A stretch of DNA of 42,704 bases from positions 1 to 42,704 of the forward strand of contig JAFUKG010000007.1 in the NCBI GenBank assembly GCA_017467865.1, read 5' to 3'. Source of the DNA: Clostridia bacterium. Lineage in GTDB: Bacteria; Bacillota; Clostridia; Oscillospirales; SIG627. Shown here piece by piece: positions 7,089-14,840 of this stretch. Every line of letters begins with the position of its first letter. The first letter of the stretch is position 1. A model generated the notes under the pieces. The model ran no database searches, was not told the origin of the DNA, and was given only the letters and a program-made list of their open reading frames with translations. The position numbers and the translations under genes were made by a program.

Positions 7089-9602
7089 ATGACGTACACC
7101 GGTGAATATCTTCGAGAAATCGTTTTTCCTTTAGGCGGAATTGGAAGCGGTTCCATTGGGCTGTCAGGAAACGGAAGTCTTGTGGATTTTGAGATATTCA
7201 ACAGACCTGACAAAGGAAGTATTAACGGTTATACCTTCTTTGCAATCAAAGCCGAATACCCTAACGGTGAAAGTGTAACAAAAGTACTCCAGGGAGACCA
7301 GATAAGCGAGCTTCAAGGAAGATGCTGTAATGGTGTGCACCATGGCTTCGGGCACGGATATGAAAGCAGCTCTATGTGCGGCTTTCCTCATTTCAGCAAG
7401 GTTAAATTTGACGGAAAGTTTCCCATTGCCACCATTTCCTTTGAGGACAAAAACTTCCCTGCGAAAATAAAGCTAAAGGCTTTTAACCCCTTTATTCCTC
7501 TTGATTCGGACAACTCCAGCATCCCCGCTGCTTTCTTTGATATTTCGGTTATTAACAACGTTAAAAACGTTAAATACACAGTTCTTTTTTCGGTAAGAAA
7601 TCCTTTTAAAAATTCCATCAACGAAAAAATTAAAAGTGATAAATATACCGCCGCTAATATGCGTGCGGGTATTGACTGTGATGATAAAGAGTACGGTGAT
7701 ATGACGGTTGCCGTTGACGTGGCAGACGGCATATGCTATGAATATTGGCAAAGAGGCCCTTGGCGTGAGCCTGTTACAACGTTTTGGCACGATATAACTA
7801 CAGGAACGCTTCCCGACAGGCACTATGAAGATGCAGGAAACGGCGATATATGTACAGTCGGCGCTTCTGCCCTTGTGAACGGCAAGAAAGGAAAGAGCTT
7901 TAAGTTTGTGCTTTCCTGGAACGTTCCCAATAACTATAATTATTGGAATCCATTAAAGAACAGCAACGGACGTGACGTAACGTTCAAGAATTACTATACA
8001 AAGCTCTTTGAGAACTCACAAAGGTCGGCGTTCTACTGCCTTGACAAGTGGGACTATCTTTACAGAAAGACAAATGATTTTTGCAAAATTCTTCACTCTT
8101 CAAGTCTTGATAAGTCGGTACTTGATGCAGTCACGTCAAATCTTGCAGTGCTTAAAAGTGCCACTACTTTGCGGCTTGAGGACGGAACCTTCTACGGTTG
8201 GGAGGATCTTCACGAAAAAGAGGGCTCTTGTGAGGGAACGTGTACTCACGTGTGGAGCTACGCTTATGCTCTCCCCTTCCTATTCCCCGACCTTGAACGC
8301 TCAATCAGAGACACAGAATTTAAATATAACGTAGACGAAAAGGGACTGATGCAGTTCAGAACCGCACCGCCAATTGGAAGAGAACACGAAAAGTTTTTGC
8401 CTTGTCTTGACGGACAGATGGCGGCGGTAATAAAGATTTACCGCGATTGGAAGCTTACGGGGAACAGCGAATGGCTGAAAAAGAATTGGGGGAACGTAAA
8501 GCGTATTCTTGAATTCGCTTGGAGTGAAAACAATCCTTTTGAGTGGGACAGAAACCGTGACGGCGTATTAGAGGGCAGACAGCATCACACTCTTGATATG
8601 GAGCTCTTTGGCCCGTCGTCCTGGCTTGAAGGTATGTATCTTGCCGCTCTCAAGGCTGCATCGGAAATGGCAGAGTTTTTAGGTGACGGTGAGAAGAGAG
8701 AAGAATACAATACTCTTTTTGAAAAGGGATACGCTTGGACAAAGGAAAATCTTTTTAACGGCGAATATTTTATACAAAAAATTGATTTGAAAGACAAAAC
8801 TCAAGCCGAGCACTTCCACTGTGAAAACTATTGGGATGACGAGAGAAACGAGCTTAAGTACCAAATAGGTGACGGCTGTGCGATAAATCAGATGCTCTCT
8901 CAATGGCATGCAAATATTTCGGGGCTTGGCGATATTTTCGACAAGAACGACAGAAGCGCCGCCTTGAAGAACGTTTTCAAGAATAACTTTTATCCTTCCC
9001 TTCGCGAGTTTGCTAATGCGTGGCGTATTTTTGCGCTGAACGATGAGGGCGGCACTGTTATGTGCTCTTACCCTGAAGGCAAAGTAAAGCCTATAATTTC
9101 TATATCCTATGCAGACGAGTGTATGTCAGGCTTTGAATATGCTTTTGCAGGACTTCTTATCAGCGAGGGCTTCATCAATGAAGGAATTGAAATTGTTACC
9201 AAGGTAAGAGAAAGATATGACGGACAAAAACGAAATCCCTACAGCGAGATAGAGTGCGGACAGAGCTATGCAATGTCAATGGCAAGCTTTGCGCTCATTC
9301 CCATCTTTTCGGGATTTGAATTTGACCTTCCGCGTCATCACATAGGGTTTTCCCCTGCCCTATCCGGCAATTTCAAAAGCTTTTGGAGTACGGGTACAGC
9401 TTGGGGAGATTTCATAAAGATATATGACAGAGCAGATATACTCATAAAAAGCGGAAAGCTTACGCTCAGTTCAGTAAGCGTGGGCATAAACAACGTAAAA
9501 AGCGTTTGGGCTGATTCAAAAAAGATTGACTTTGAACAAAAAGGAAAGGTTATTTACTTTAAAGAAATAACCGTAAAAAAAGAGCTACTTATAGAGGTAT
9601 AA
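7089..9602 (+). CDS. GH116 family beta-glycosidase
   Basis: The 837-residue protein matches the glycoside hydrolase 116 layout. The N-terminal beta domain begins with F-P-L-G-G-I-G-S-G-S-I and D-F-E-I-F-N-R-P. The C-terminal (alpha/alpha)6 domain has E-G-S-C-E-G-T-C-T-H-V-W (378-389, aligning by eye with the nucleophile region) and H-H-T-L-D-M-E-L-F-G-P-S-S-W, where Asp503 aligns with the acid/base Asp. Known members cleave beta-glucosides, beta-xylosides or glucosylceramide; the substrate here cannot be read from sequence. It has no signal peptide, so it is probably cytoplasmic. A longer in-frame start at 7023 exists, but AAGGAGG at 7075-7081 fixes the start at 7089. It lies between a divergent AraC gene and a LacI-type gene three bases downstream. 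No transporter is present in the window. Confidence 0.88.
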   Translation: MTYTGEYLREIVFPLGGIGSGSIGLSGNGSLVDFEIFNRPDKGSINGYTFFAIKAEYPNGESVTKVLQGDQISELQGRCCNGVHHGFGHGYESSSMCGFPHFSKVKFDGKFPIATISFEDKNFPAKIKLKAFNPFIPLDSDNSSIPAAFFDISVINNVKNVKYTVLFSVRNPFKNSINEKIKSDKYTAANMRAGIDCDDKEYGDMTVAVDVADGICYEYWQRGPWREPVTTFWHDITTGTLPDRHYEDAGNGDICTVGASALVNGKKGKSFKFVLSWNVPNNYNYWNPLKNSNGRDVTFKNYYTKLFENSQRSAFYCLDKWDYLYRKTNDFCKILHSSSLDKSVLDAVTSNLAVLKSATTLRLEDGTFYGWEDLHEKEGSCEGTCTHVWSYAYALPFLFPDLERSIRDTEFKYNVDEKGLMQFRTAPPIGREHEKFLPCLDGQMAAVIKIYRDWKLTGNSEWLKKNWGNVKRILEFAWSENNPFEWDRNRDGVLEGRQHHTLDMELFGPSSWLEGMYLAALKAASEMAEFLGDGEKREEYNTLFEKGYAWTKENLFNGEYFIQKIDLKDKTQAEHFHCENYWDDERNELKYQIGDGCAINQMLSQWHANISGLGDIFDKNDRSAALKNVFKNNFYPSLREFANAWRIFALNDEGGTVMCSYPEGKVKPIISISYADECMSGFEYAFAGLLISEGFINEGIEIVTKVRERYDGQKRNPYSEIECGQSYAMSMASFALIPIFSGFEFDLPRHHIGFSPALSGNFKSFWSTGTAWGDFIKIYDRADILIKSGKLTLSSVSVGINNVKSVWADSKKIDFEQKGKVIYFKEITVKKELLIEV

Positions 9603-9604
9603 TT

Positions 9605-10201
9605 TTGAACAGAAACAGTATATCAACCACTCAGCTTGCAAAGATTTGCGGTGTATCTCAAGGTACTGTTGACCGTGCACTTAACAACCGCAAGGGAATA
9701 AACAAGCTTACAAAGGAAAAGGTTCTTGCTGCCGCAAAAGAATATGGATACCGTCCTAACGTTCAAGGCAGAGGACCGTTAAAAAGAAAAATGCAAAGCA
9801 TCGGTATAGTTTTACCCGATCTAAGAGATAATTATCTTGTGGACTTTGCAGATAAGCTTGAAAAGGCGGCAGCGCTCAAAGGCTTCTCAACTGTAATAAT
9901 GTTCAGCGCCGAAAAAAGCGAAAAGGAAACCGAGTGTTTACTCAGCCTTTATCATATGGGTGTTGACGGAATTGTGTTCGTGCCCGTAAATTCGGGAGAA
10001 GATTTTGAAAAATTTCTTTGGTCCCTTGACCTTCCCGTCATTACGCTGAAAAACAATCTTAAGACTATTCCTTTTATTGAAAATATCAACGCACCAAACG
10101 GTGCAAGCTTCCTTGATACCGATACTGCGGTAAAGGTAACATCGGAGTATATAATCGACGGAAAGCCTATACTCGATACCGTCGAAAACCAACTTACGTG
10201 A
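9605..10201 (+). pseudogene. LacI-family regulator, C-terminally truncated
   Basis: The N-terminus is a clear LacI helix-turn-helix and hinge (I-S-T-T-Q-L-A-K-I-C-G-V-S-Q-G-T-V-D-R-A-L-N-N, then Y-G-Y-R-P-N), followed by the start of a periplasmic-binding-protein-like effector domain (I-G-I-V-L-P-D-L, M-G-V-D-G-I-V-F-V-P-V). The chain stops at 198 residues, whereas family members run to about 330, so most of the second lobe and the C-terminal subdomain are missing. Translation starts at TTG with GAGGT seven bases upstream, three bases after the GH116 stop, so it is in that operon. Other frames to 10340 do not restore a LacI sequence. It may be a decayed gene or a shortened regulator that still binds DNA. 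Confidence 0.7.
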
Positions 10202-10297
10202 AACGGGGCTCCGTTTCTTCAAGAAACGATTTTGAGCTTGGTTTCAGGGGAGAGGCTGTTATTTCTCCAAAAATTAACTCTCCCCATCCTCCATTTT

Positions 10298-10336
10298 GCC
10301 CTCGGTTTTATGTTTTGGACCGGGGGCATTCCCTTT
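10298..10336 (+). terminator. Terminator of the GH116-lacI operon
   Basis: GCCCTCGGT pairs with ACCGGGGGC (10298-10328, allowing one G-T pair), followed by CATTCCC and six T. Between 10202 and 10297 there is also GGGGAGAG/CTCTCCCC (about 10238-10285), but no gene that I can support. Confidence 0.7.
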
Positions 10337-10367
10337 TTTAATTAAGATTGAATATTGAAGAATTATT

Positions 10368-10390
10368 GTTGATTTGCTACGCAAATCTTC
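10368..10390 (+). repeat. Dispersed stem-loop repeat, copy 2
   Basis: GTTGATTTGC, TAC, GCAAATCTTC: same sequence as 1896-1918 and related to 24245-24269 and 40393-40417 (the latter inverted). It is preceded by TTGAAGAATTATT, also found in copy 1, and lies between the lacI terminator and the type I toxin module. Confidence 0.65.
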
Positions 10391-10416
10391 ATTAATTTCT
10401 AATTAGAAAAAAGTTC

Positions 10417-10444
10417 TTGATTTTTTTGAATTCTGTGTTATAAT
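10417..10444 (+). promoter_or_regulatory. Promoter of the antitoxin RNA
   Basis: TTGATT (10417-10422), 16 bases, TATAAT (10439-10444), with the extended -10 TGT just before it. Start predicted near 10451. Confidence 0.7.
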
Positions 10445-10450
10445 GAATAT

Positions 10451-10547
10451 AGAAAAAGGCTACCGATAGACGGTTAGCTCGTAAATGTTAAGTTAAATAG
10501 AATTTAACCGCTCAGTTTTCGAGGCTTGGGCGGTTAATTCTTTTTTT
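10451..10547 (+). ncRNA. Type I antitoxin RNA, convergent with the toxin gene
   Basis: A strong promoter and a strong intrinsic terminator (GAATTTAACCGC pairing with GCGGTTAATTC, then seven T, 10500-10547) bracket about 97 bases with no reading frame preceded by an RBS. It runs antisense to the last ~55 bases of the 42-residue toxin gene. Its 5' end, GGCTACC...GGTTAGCTC (10458-10480), is a near copy, in RNA sense, of the 5' end of the toxin mRNA. This arrangement matches Fst/RNAII-type and TxpA/RatA-type type I antitoxins in layout. Exact ends are predicted. Confidence 0.65.
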
Positions 10548-10621
10548 GTCATATTGTAGACAAGAGATATGATTGCAATTAAAAGAGTCCCAAACAGGAA
10601 CAGATTTTCATATGTAACCAT
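10493..10621 (-). CDS. Holin-like type I toxin peptide
   Basis: The 42-residue peptide begins M-V-T-Y-E-N-L-F-L-F-G, has one hydrophobic segment (residues 7-23) and a charged tail with K-K-E, which is the pattern of the putative holin-like toxin (Hol-Tox) peptides of Firmicutes. Such peptides insert in the cell's own membrane and are kept off by an antisense RNA. AAAGGAGGGG lies five bases upstream of the ATG at 10621; an in-frame start at 10732 would include the whole leader and promoter and is rejected. The RBS is in a hairpin (CCCTCC/GGAGGG), so translation is probably restrained. The stop codon and last codons lie next to or inside the shared convergent terminator at 10500-10540. Confidence 0.75.
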   Translation of the reverse strand: MVTYENLFLFGTLLIAIISLVYNMTKKELTAQASKTERLNSI

Positions 10622-10703
10622 AGCACCCCTCCTTTCCGGAGGGAAAGACTTTACCCTCCATATAAGGAGAGCTAACCGCCTACCGTTTTTGGTAGCCGAG
10701 GTT

Positions 10704-10732
10704 ATTATATCATATAATGTCGAAAAATTCAA
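10704..10732 (-). promoter_or_regulatory. Promoter of the holin-like toxin
   Basis: On the minus strand TTGAAT (10732-10727), 17 bases, TATAAT (10709-10704). The start near 10697 gives a leader of about 75 bases that begins GGCTACC and contains two competing CTCC/GGAG pairings around the RBS. Confidence 0.7.
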
Positions 10733-10772
10733 TATTAATTATGTTTAATTAATTAATGCCTTGACATTATGA

Positions 10773-10860
10773 ATTGGCAACGCCATGAATTGTGGCTATT
10801 GCCACATGAATTGAATTGCACGGCAATTCATTGTGGTTGAAAACGCTCTGCGTTTTCTTC
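10773..10860. repeat. Array of four short hairpins separated by TGAATTG-type spacers
   Basis: In order: TGGC/GCCA (10775-10785), TGTGGC/GCCACA (10791-10806), TGAATTGC/GCAATTCA (10812-10830) and GAAAACGC/GCGTTTTC (10839-10857). Stems differ, while TGAATTG recurs between them (10786-10792, 10807-10813). No coding potential. The rest of 10861-11002 holds a possible long stem (ATTTTCGT/ACGAAAAT, about 10922-10957) and nothing else I can name. Confidence 0.6.
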
Positions 10861-11002
10861 CTTAATTACGACTCACTACGGGTTCACACACTGTTCACCC
10901 TTCGTTCCCTGTATGGCTTGCATTTTCGTAGGCTCCGCTAATTCGCTTTGCCACGAAAATCCCCCGCACATTCTCATTTCTCATTTCTAATTCCTAATTC
11001 AA

Positions 11003-11036
11003 AAAAGAACTGTGGTTTACACCACAGTTCTTTTTT
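11003..11036 (-). terminator. Terminator of the SLH-B/SLH-C/repeat-protein operon
   Basis: AAGAACTGTGGT pairs with ACCACAGTTCTT around TTAC, with T-runs on both strands, so it may act in both directions. Confidence 0.85.
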
Positions 11037-11041
11037 TGTAT

Positions 11042-14000
11042 TTATTTTTCAATAATTACATATGTTAATGCGTAATTGGAGAAGGTTGCCCATCCGTCAA
11101 TTACTGTTGCAGTTTCAACGTTACGAAGCTTATTAATTCTTGAATTGTAGCTTCTGAGCTGAACGTCGTTACCGCTCATATCGTCACCAACGAATACCCA
11201 GAACTGTGCTTCTTCAAAAGGAAGAGCTATACTTGATTCAAAGTATACTTCAGTAACGTACTTCTCACCTGCGAGAGCCTTAAGACTCTCGTAGTCCTTG
11301 TCGAAGCGGCTTTCACCGTCGAAGGATACTGTCATATCGATATAGTGAGCCTTCGTATCGTCAAGGTTAATCTTTTCAGCAACAATGATAAACTTGTAAT
11401 CCTCGCCGAAGATGGTAATAGTTGACTTGGGAGAAACTGTCTTGATGTTTTCAAGAGCAAGTGTGGATACCCAATTCTTAACTGTTACGTCCATTTCGTA
11501 TTCAGCAGTAAGCTCAACGAAATCATTGGGAAGATGCATTGTTACAATCTGGCTGTCGAAGGGAGGATATTCAGCATTGTAGGTTAATACCTCAATTTCA
11601 GCAGTTTCGGAATATACGTAATCTTCTGTTTCCTTTACTCTTACGCCATACAAGCCGGGCTCTGTAACTCTGTACGCTGTTGAACCAACGGGAACGTCTA
11701 TCCACTGACTCCACTTGCCTGTTTCCTCGTTATAAATACGAGCTTCGTAGAGGTATTGAGGATCAAGTCCGCTGATTTCACCGTATCCGCCTTCAATTAC
11801 AGGGAAGGATGAAAGTGAAGGCTTAGGAGCATTTTCCTTGATTGTCCACTTAGGCAAGAACGCCTGGCATCTTGCTCTATAACCGTCACCTGTAGGAGTA
11901 GTTCCTGCTTCTCCCTTATAAACGATTTCAAAGTTCTCTACCTTTGTAAGCGCACAGAAAGGATAATACTCGTAACCAACGAAGTATGCATCCTGAGGTA
12001 TCGCTGTATCCCAAATGGTAGTGGACGCAAAATCAATTTCAAAGGTGACAGGAGAATTTGCATTAAACTTCTGAAGAGGATAAGGAAGGTCTGCCGTGTG
12101 CTTGGTTACAGATCCATCTTCATTCATTACGTGAACAATGAAACGGAAAATACCGTCTTTAGTGGTGAAAGAAGCCTTATCAGGTAATACTATGTCACCA
12201 CTAGTGCTTATCGAAAATTCATATATGTCTCTTACCGGAAGAACCTCATCGGTTGTCAAGGCATATCTGTAGACGAGTTTTAACCACTTTGATTTATGAT
12301 TGTCAATTATTTCCTGTCTCTCGGTATCTGACTCTGCCATAATATACGCTCTTACGAAAGCACTGTCAAAGTGAGATTCACCAATCAAGTTATGTTGAGT
12401 ATAGAAAGTATAATTATGTGTAAGATAACCGGGAGCAAATCCATCATAACTGCTTCCGTGCTTAACCTTGCCTGTCCAGTTTGATGATGTGTAAGCCACA
12501 CCGGTTGCAAGGTCTATGTCGCCTTCCTGCCATTTTTCACCTATTTCTTTACGTGATGCATAATCACCGTAAACATATACAAGAACGGGATCTGACTCTT
12601 TATAATATTCATTATCGCCGGGAATTACAACGCCTAAAAGTCCGCTAAGCTTTTCAGGATCAATAGTGTAAGTTCCGTCAGCAATGTCATCGCCACTAAT
12701 AAGCAACATTTTAGTAGTATCTGCTCCAAGTAATGTGTAAGGAGCAATGCCATAAGTCAAGCTGGGATCAAGTCCTTTAACTGTTGTATCCTCTACGGTT
12801 ATACCTGTTGGGGTAGGCACTTTAGGCATGTCGATAACATAAGAATTAGCAAATTTCTCATGAGGAAGTCTTACATAAGGAGCATAATGTCCGCTTGTGC
12901 TAGTCGTACCTGCGGGAGGGTTAATGTTTTCGAGTGCTACAGAACCAAAGGGATAATATTTGTATCCAACGAGCCAACCTTCTGTAGGAAGACCTTCAAA
13001 AGATTGAATATCATAGGTTTCAAAAGAACTCGAGTTTCCAATATCTCCAACGACAGGATGTTCTTCACTGTACATTGTATAAACACTCTGCTGTCCATCT
13101 GTACCTACAACATAAAGTTCAAGTTTAGAAGTAGCAGGACTTACTACCATCACGCCGTTCTGCTTTGCACGTGAAAATTTCATCGAAACGACTTCTGAAA
13201 TAGGAACAATTTCGTCTACATTATAAGCATAACGATAACTAATTGCCTGCAATACGTCCTGTGACTGTTTTCTAAGTAATTCCACCTTAGTTGCGTCACC
13301 GGATTCAAGAGCTTCGCGAAGAGCCTTTGGAGAAGCGACATAGTAGAACCAGTCGCTGACAAAGGAAGGATTGGAAGAATACCAATTACCGCCAACTACT
13401 GTTCCAACCTGCCACTCAAGATCTGCTTCTTTCTTCTTTACTGCAAGAGGAGTGCTACCATCCATATCACCAATCTTAGAACGAACCGAGTGCTTTCCGT
13501 TTACATAAATAAGCATTGTTCCACTTTCGTCAAGCACTGCTGGGGCAGATATACCATATCCCTCAACGGAAGCCACTAACGCCCAAAGACCGGCATGCTT
13601 TTCAGGATTTGGAGTAAATTCTGTCACTCCGGAAATCTCTATTGCATTTGTTGCATCTGCACCTAAAACGTTATAAGCAACAAGAGCATACTTTTTGCTT
13701 GCATCAAGTCCCTTAATAGTGCCATTCTCATATGTTACACCTGTGGGAGCCGCTATAGCAGGAGACTTAATGGTGTAATCATTTGCAGCATCAAACGTAA
13801 ACTTCCAACGCTGACCAGCATCATATGAAGAGGCATTAGCTTTAGTATAGTCATCAAGATTTGCATAAATATGATACTTGAACGCGACTACGTAGCCCTC
13901 GGTAGGAAGTCCTTCGTTCCAGTGTCCGTACTCGGAGGTTGCTTGTGTAAAGTCAACAACCTTAGTAACTGCAGGGCCAAGGTCTGCCGCAACGTGACTG

Positions 14001-14749
14001 TAAACGTAAGACTTAAGTTCACCTGAGGGGAGAACTACCTGTACCTCAAACTCTGAAACCTGACCGCTATACGAGAAAACACCCTGCTGACGTGCTACTG
14101 AATATTTATAAGTCTGAATATCTGTTATAGGTATAATTTCATTTGAAGCAAAAGTATAGTGCATATAGCTCTTTGCTAAAAATTCAGCCATAGTTTCAAA
14201 AGCCGCCTGCTTTTCTGTGTCAGATGCTGTGCTAGAGTTAGCTACATTATAAAAAGGTTGGTAATTTGCCAAAGGTAACTGTACGCCAACGGAACAAATA
14301 CCATTCTTTCCAAAAGCAGAGTTTGTTCCCCAAGCAGTACAGCCGATTCCTACGTATCCACCGTAAAAATACTCTGGGATAAAAGACTGATCAGTTATGT
14401 TATAATAATCTGTACTCGATCTTGAATAAAGTGCTTTTCTGTCTGAAATCTTTCCATATACGTAAAGCACATCAGACCAATCGGTTGTGCCTTCTTCACG
14501 TACTACGTAGAGACCTGCGAGGTCTTTATTAGTAGTTAAGTCAAGAGTGAAGGAAGTGCCAATGGCAGTACCGTCACCTGTGGAGTTGAGAGTAACCGAT
14601 GCTGCTTCATAGTTCTTACCTGCATCAAGACCGTCAATGGAGCCGTAACCACCTGTTATAGCCGCAAGAGACGAAACTGCAAGAAGAGCTGCGAGAGCAA
14701 CTGCAGTTATCACAACTGCCAAAATGCGTTTTGTCAGTTTTGATTTCAT
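11042..14749 (-). CDS. Large secreted triple-repeat protein, last gene of the SLH operon
   Basis: Paralogue of the 2123-5908 product, not a family I can name. The 1235 residues comprise a signal peptide (positively charged K-S-K-L-T-K-R, then hydrophobic to about residue 28), three ~310-residue repeats with E-[IV]-[IVL]-P motifs near residues 200, 510 and 832, and the shared C-terminal domain (V-I-E-G-G-Y-G, D-V-P-V-G-S-T, V-T-V-K-N-W-V-S-T-L-A-L, Y-F-E-S-S). No SLH triplet or sorting signal is seen. An in-frame ATG at 14761 was rejected because GGAGG lies right after it and correctly spaced before the ATG at 14749. It follows the SLH-C gene by 91 bases with stem-loops but no T-run, so it is probably co-transcribed. 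It may be exported to the S-layer that its operon partners build; that is inference. Confidence 0.8.
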   Translation of the reverse strand: MKSKLTKRILAVVITAVALAALLAVSSLAAITGGYGSIDGLDAGKNYEAASVTLNSTGDGTAIGTSFTLDLTTNKDLAGLYVVREEGTTDWSDVLYVYGKISDRKALYSRSSTDYYNITDQSFIPEYFYGGYVGIGCTAWGTNSAFGKNGICSVGVQLPLANYQPFYNVANSSTASDTEKQAAFETMAEFLAKSYMHYTFASNEIIPITDIQTYKYSVARQQGVFSYSGQVSEFEVQVVLPSGELKSYVYSHVAADLGPAVTKVVDFTQATSEYGHWNEGLPTEGYVVAFKYHIYANLDDYTKANASSYDAGQRWKFTFDAANDYTIKSPAIAAPTGVTYENGTIKGLDASKKYALVAYNVLGADATNAIEISGVTEFTPNPEKHAGLWALVASVEGYGISAPAVLDESGTMLIYVNGKHSVRSKIGDMDGSTPLAVKKKEADLEWQVGTVVGGNWYSSNPSFVSDWFYYVASPKALREALESGDATKVELLRKQSQDVLQAISYRYAYNVDEIVPISEVVSMKFSRAKQNGVMVVSPATSKLELYVVGTDGQQSVYTMYSEEHPVVGDIGNSSSFETYDIQSFEGLPTEGWLVGYKYYPFGSVALENINPPAGTTSTSGHYAPYVRLPHEKFANSYVIDMPKVPTPTGITVEDTTVKGLDPSLTYGIAPYTLLGADTTKMLLISGDDIADGTYTIDPEKLSGLLGVVIPGDNEYYKESDPVLVYVYGDYASRKEIGEKWQEGDIDLATGVAYTSSNWTGKVKHGSSYDGFAPGYLTHNYTFYTQHNLIGESHFDSAFVRAYIMAESDTERQEIIDNHKSKWLKLVYRYALTTDEVLPVRDIYEFSISTSGDIVLPDKASFTTKDGIFRFIVHVMNEDGSVTKHTADLPYPLQKFNANSPVTFEIDFASTTIWDTAIPQDAYFVGYEYYPFCALTKVENFEIVYKGEAGTTPTGDGYRARCQAFLPKWTIKENAPKPSLSSFPVIEGGYGEISGLDPQYLYEARIYNEETGKWSQWIDVPVGSTAYRVTEPGLYGVRVKETEDYVYSETAEIEVLTYNAEYPPFDSQIVTMHLPNDFVELTAEYEMDVTVKNWVSTLALENIKTVSPKSTITIFGEDYKFIIVAEKINLDDTKAHYIDMTVSFDGESRFDKDYESLKALAGEKYVTEVYFESSIALPFEEAQFWVFVGDDMSGNDVQLRSYNSRINKLRNVETATVIDGWATFSNYALTYVIIEK

Positions 14750-14767
14750 ATTTTCCTCCATATTTTT

Positions 14768-14829
14768 GGTTTACCGAAAGTTGTAAACCTTTGGTTTTGA
14801 GTGAGAGAGGTTTTGTGCCTCTCTCACTC
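14768..14829 (-). promoter_or_regulatory. Intercistronic stem-loops between SLH-C and the repeat-protein gene
   Basis: GAGTGAGAGAGG/CCTCTCTCACTC (14799-14829) is a strong 12-base stem lacking a following T-run on either strand. GGTTTAC/GTAAACC (14768-14789) lies just before the RBS of the next gene. The first looks like an mRNA-stabilising or processing stem that could set unequal expression within the operon; the second could modulate translation. Confidence 0.5.
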
Positions 14830-14840
14830 CGTGAGGCTGA

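Noticed and set aside
10202..10290. Continuation of LacI by a frameshift
   Set aside because: An open frame exists to about 10340, but its translation has no LacI features.
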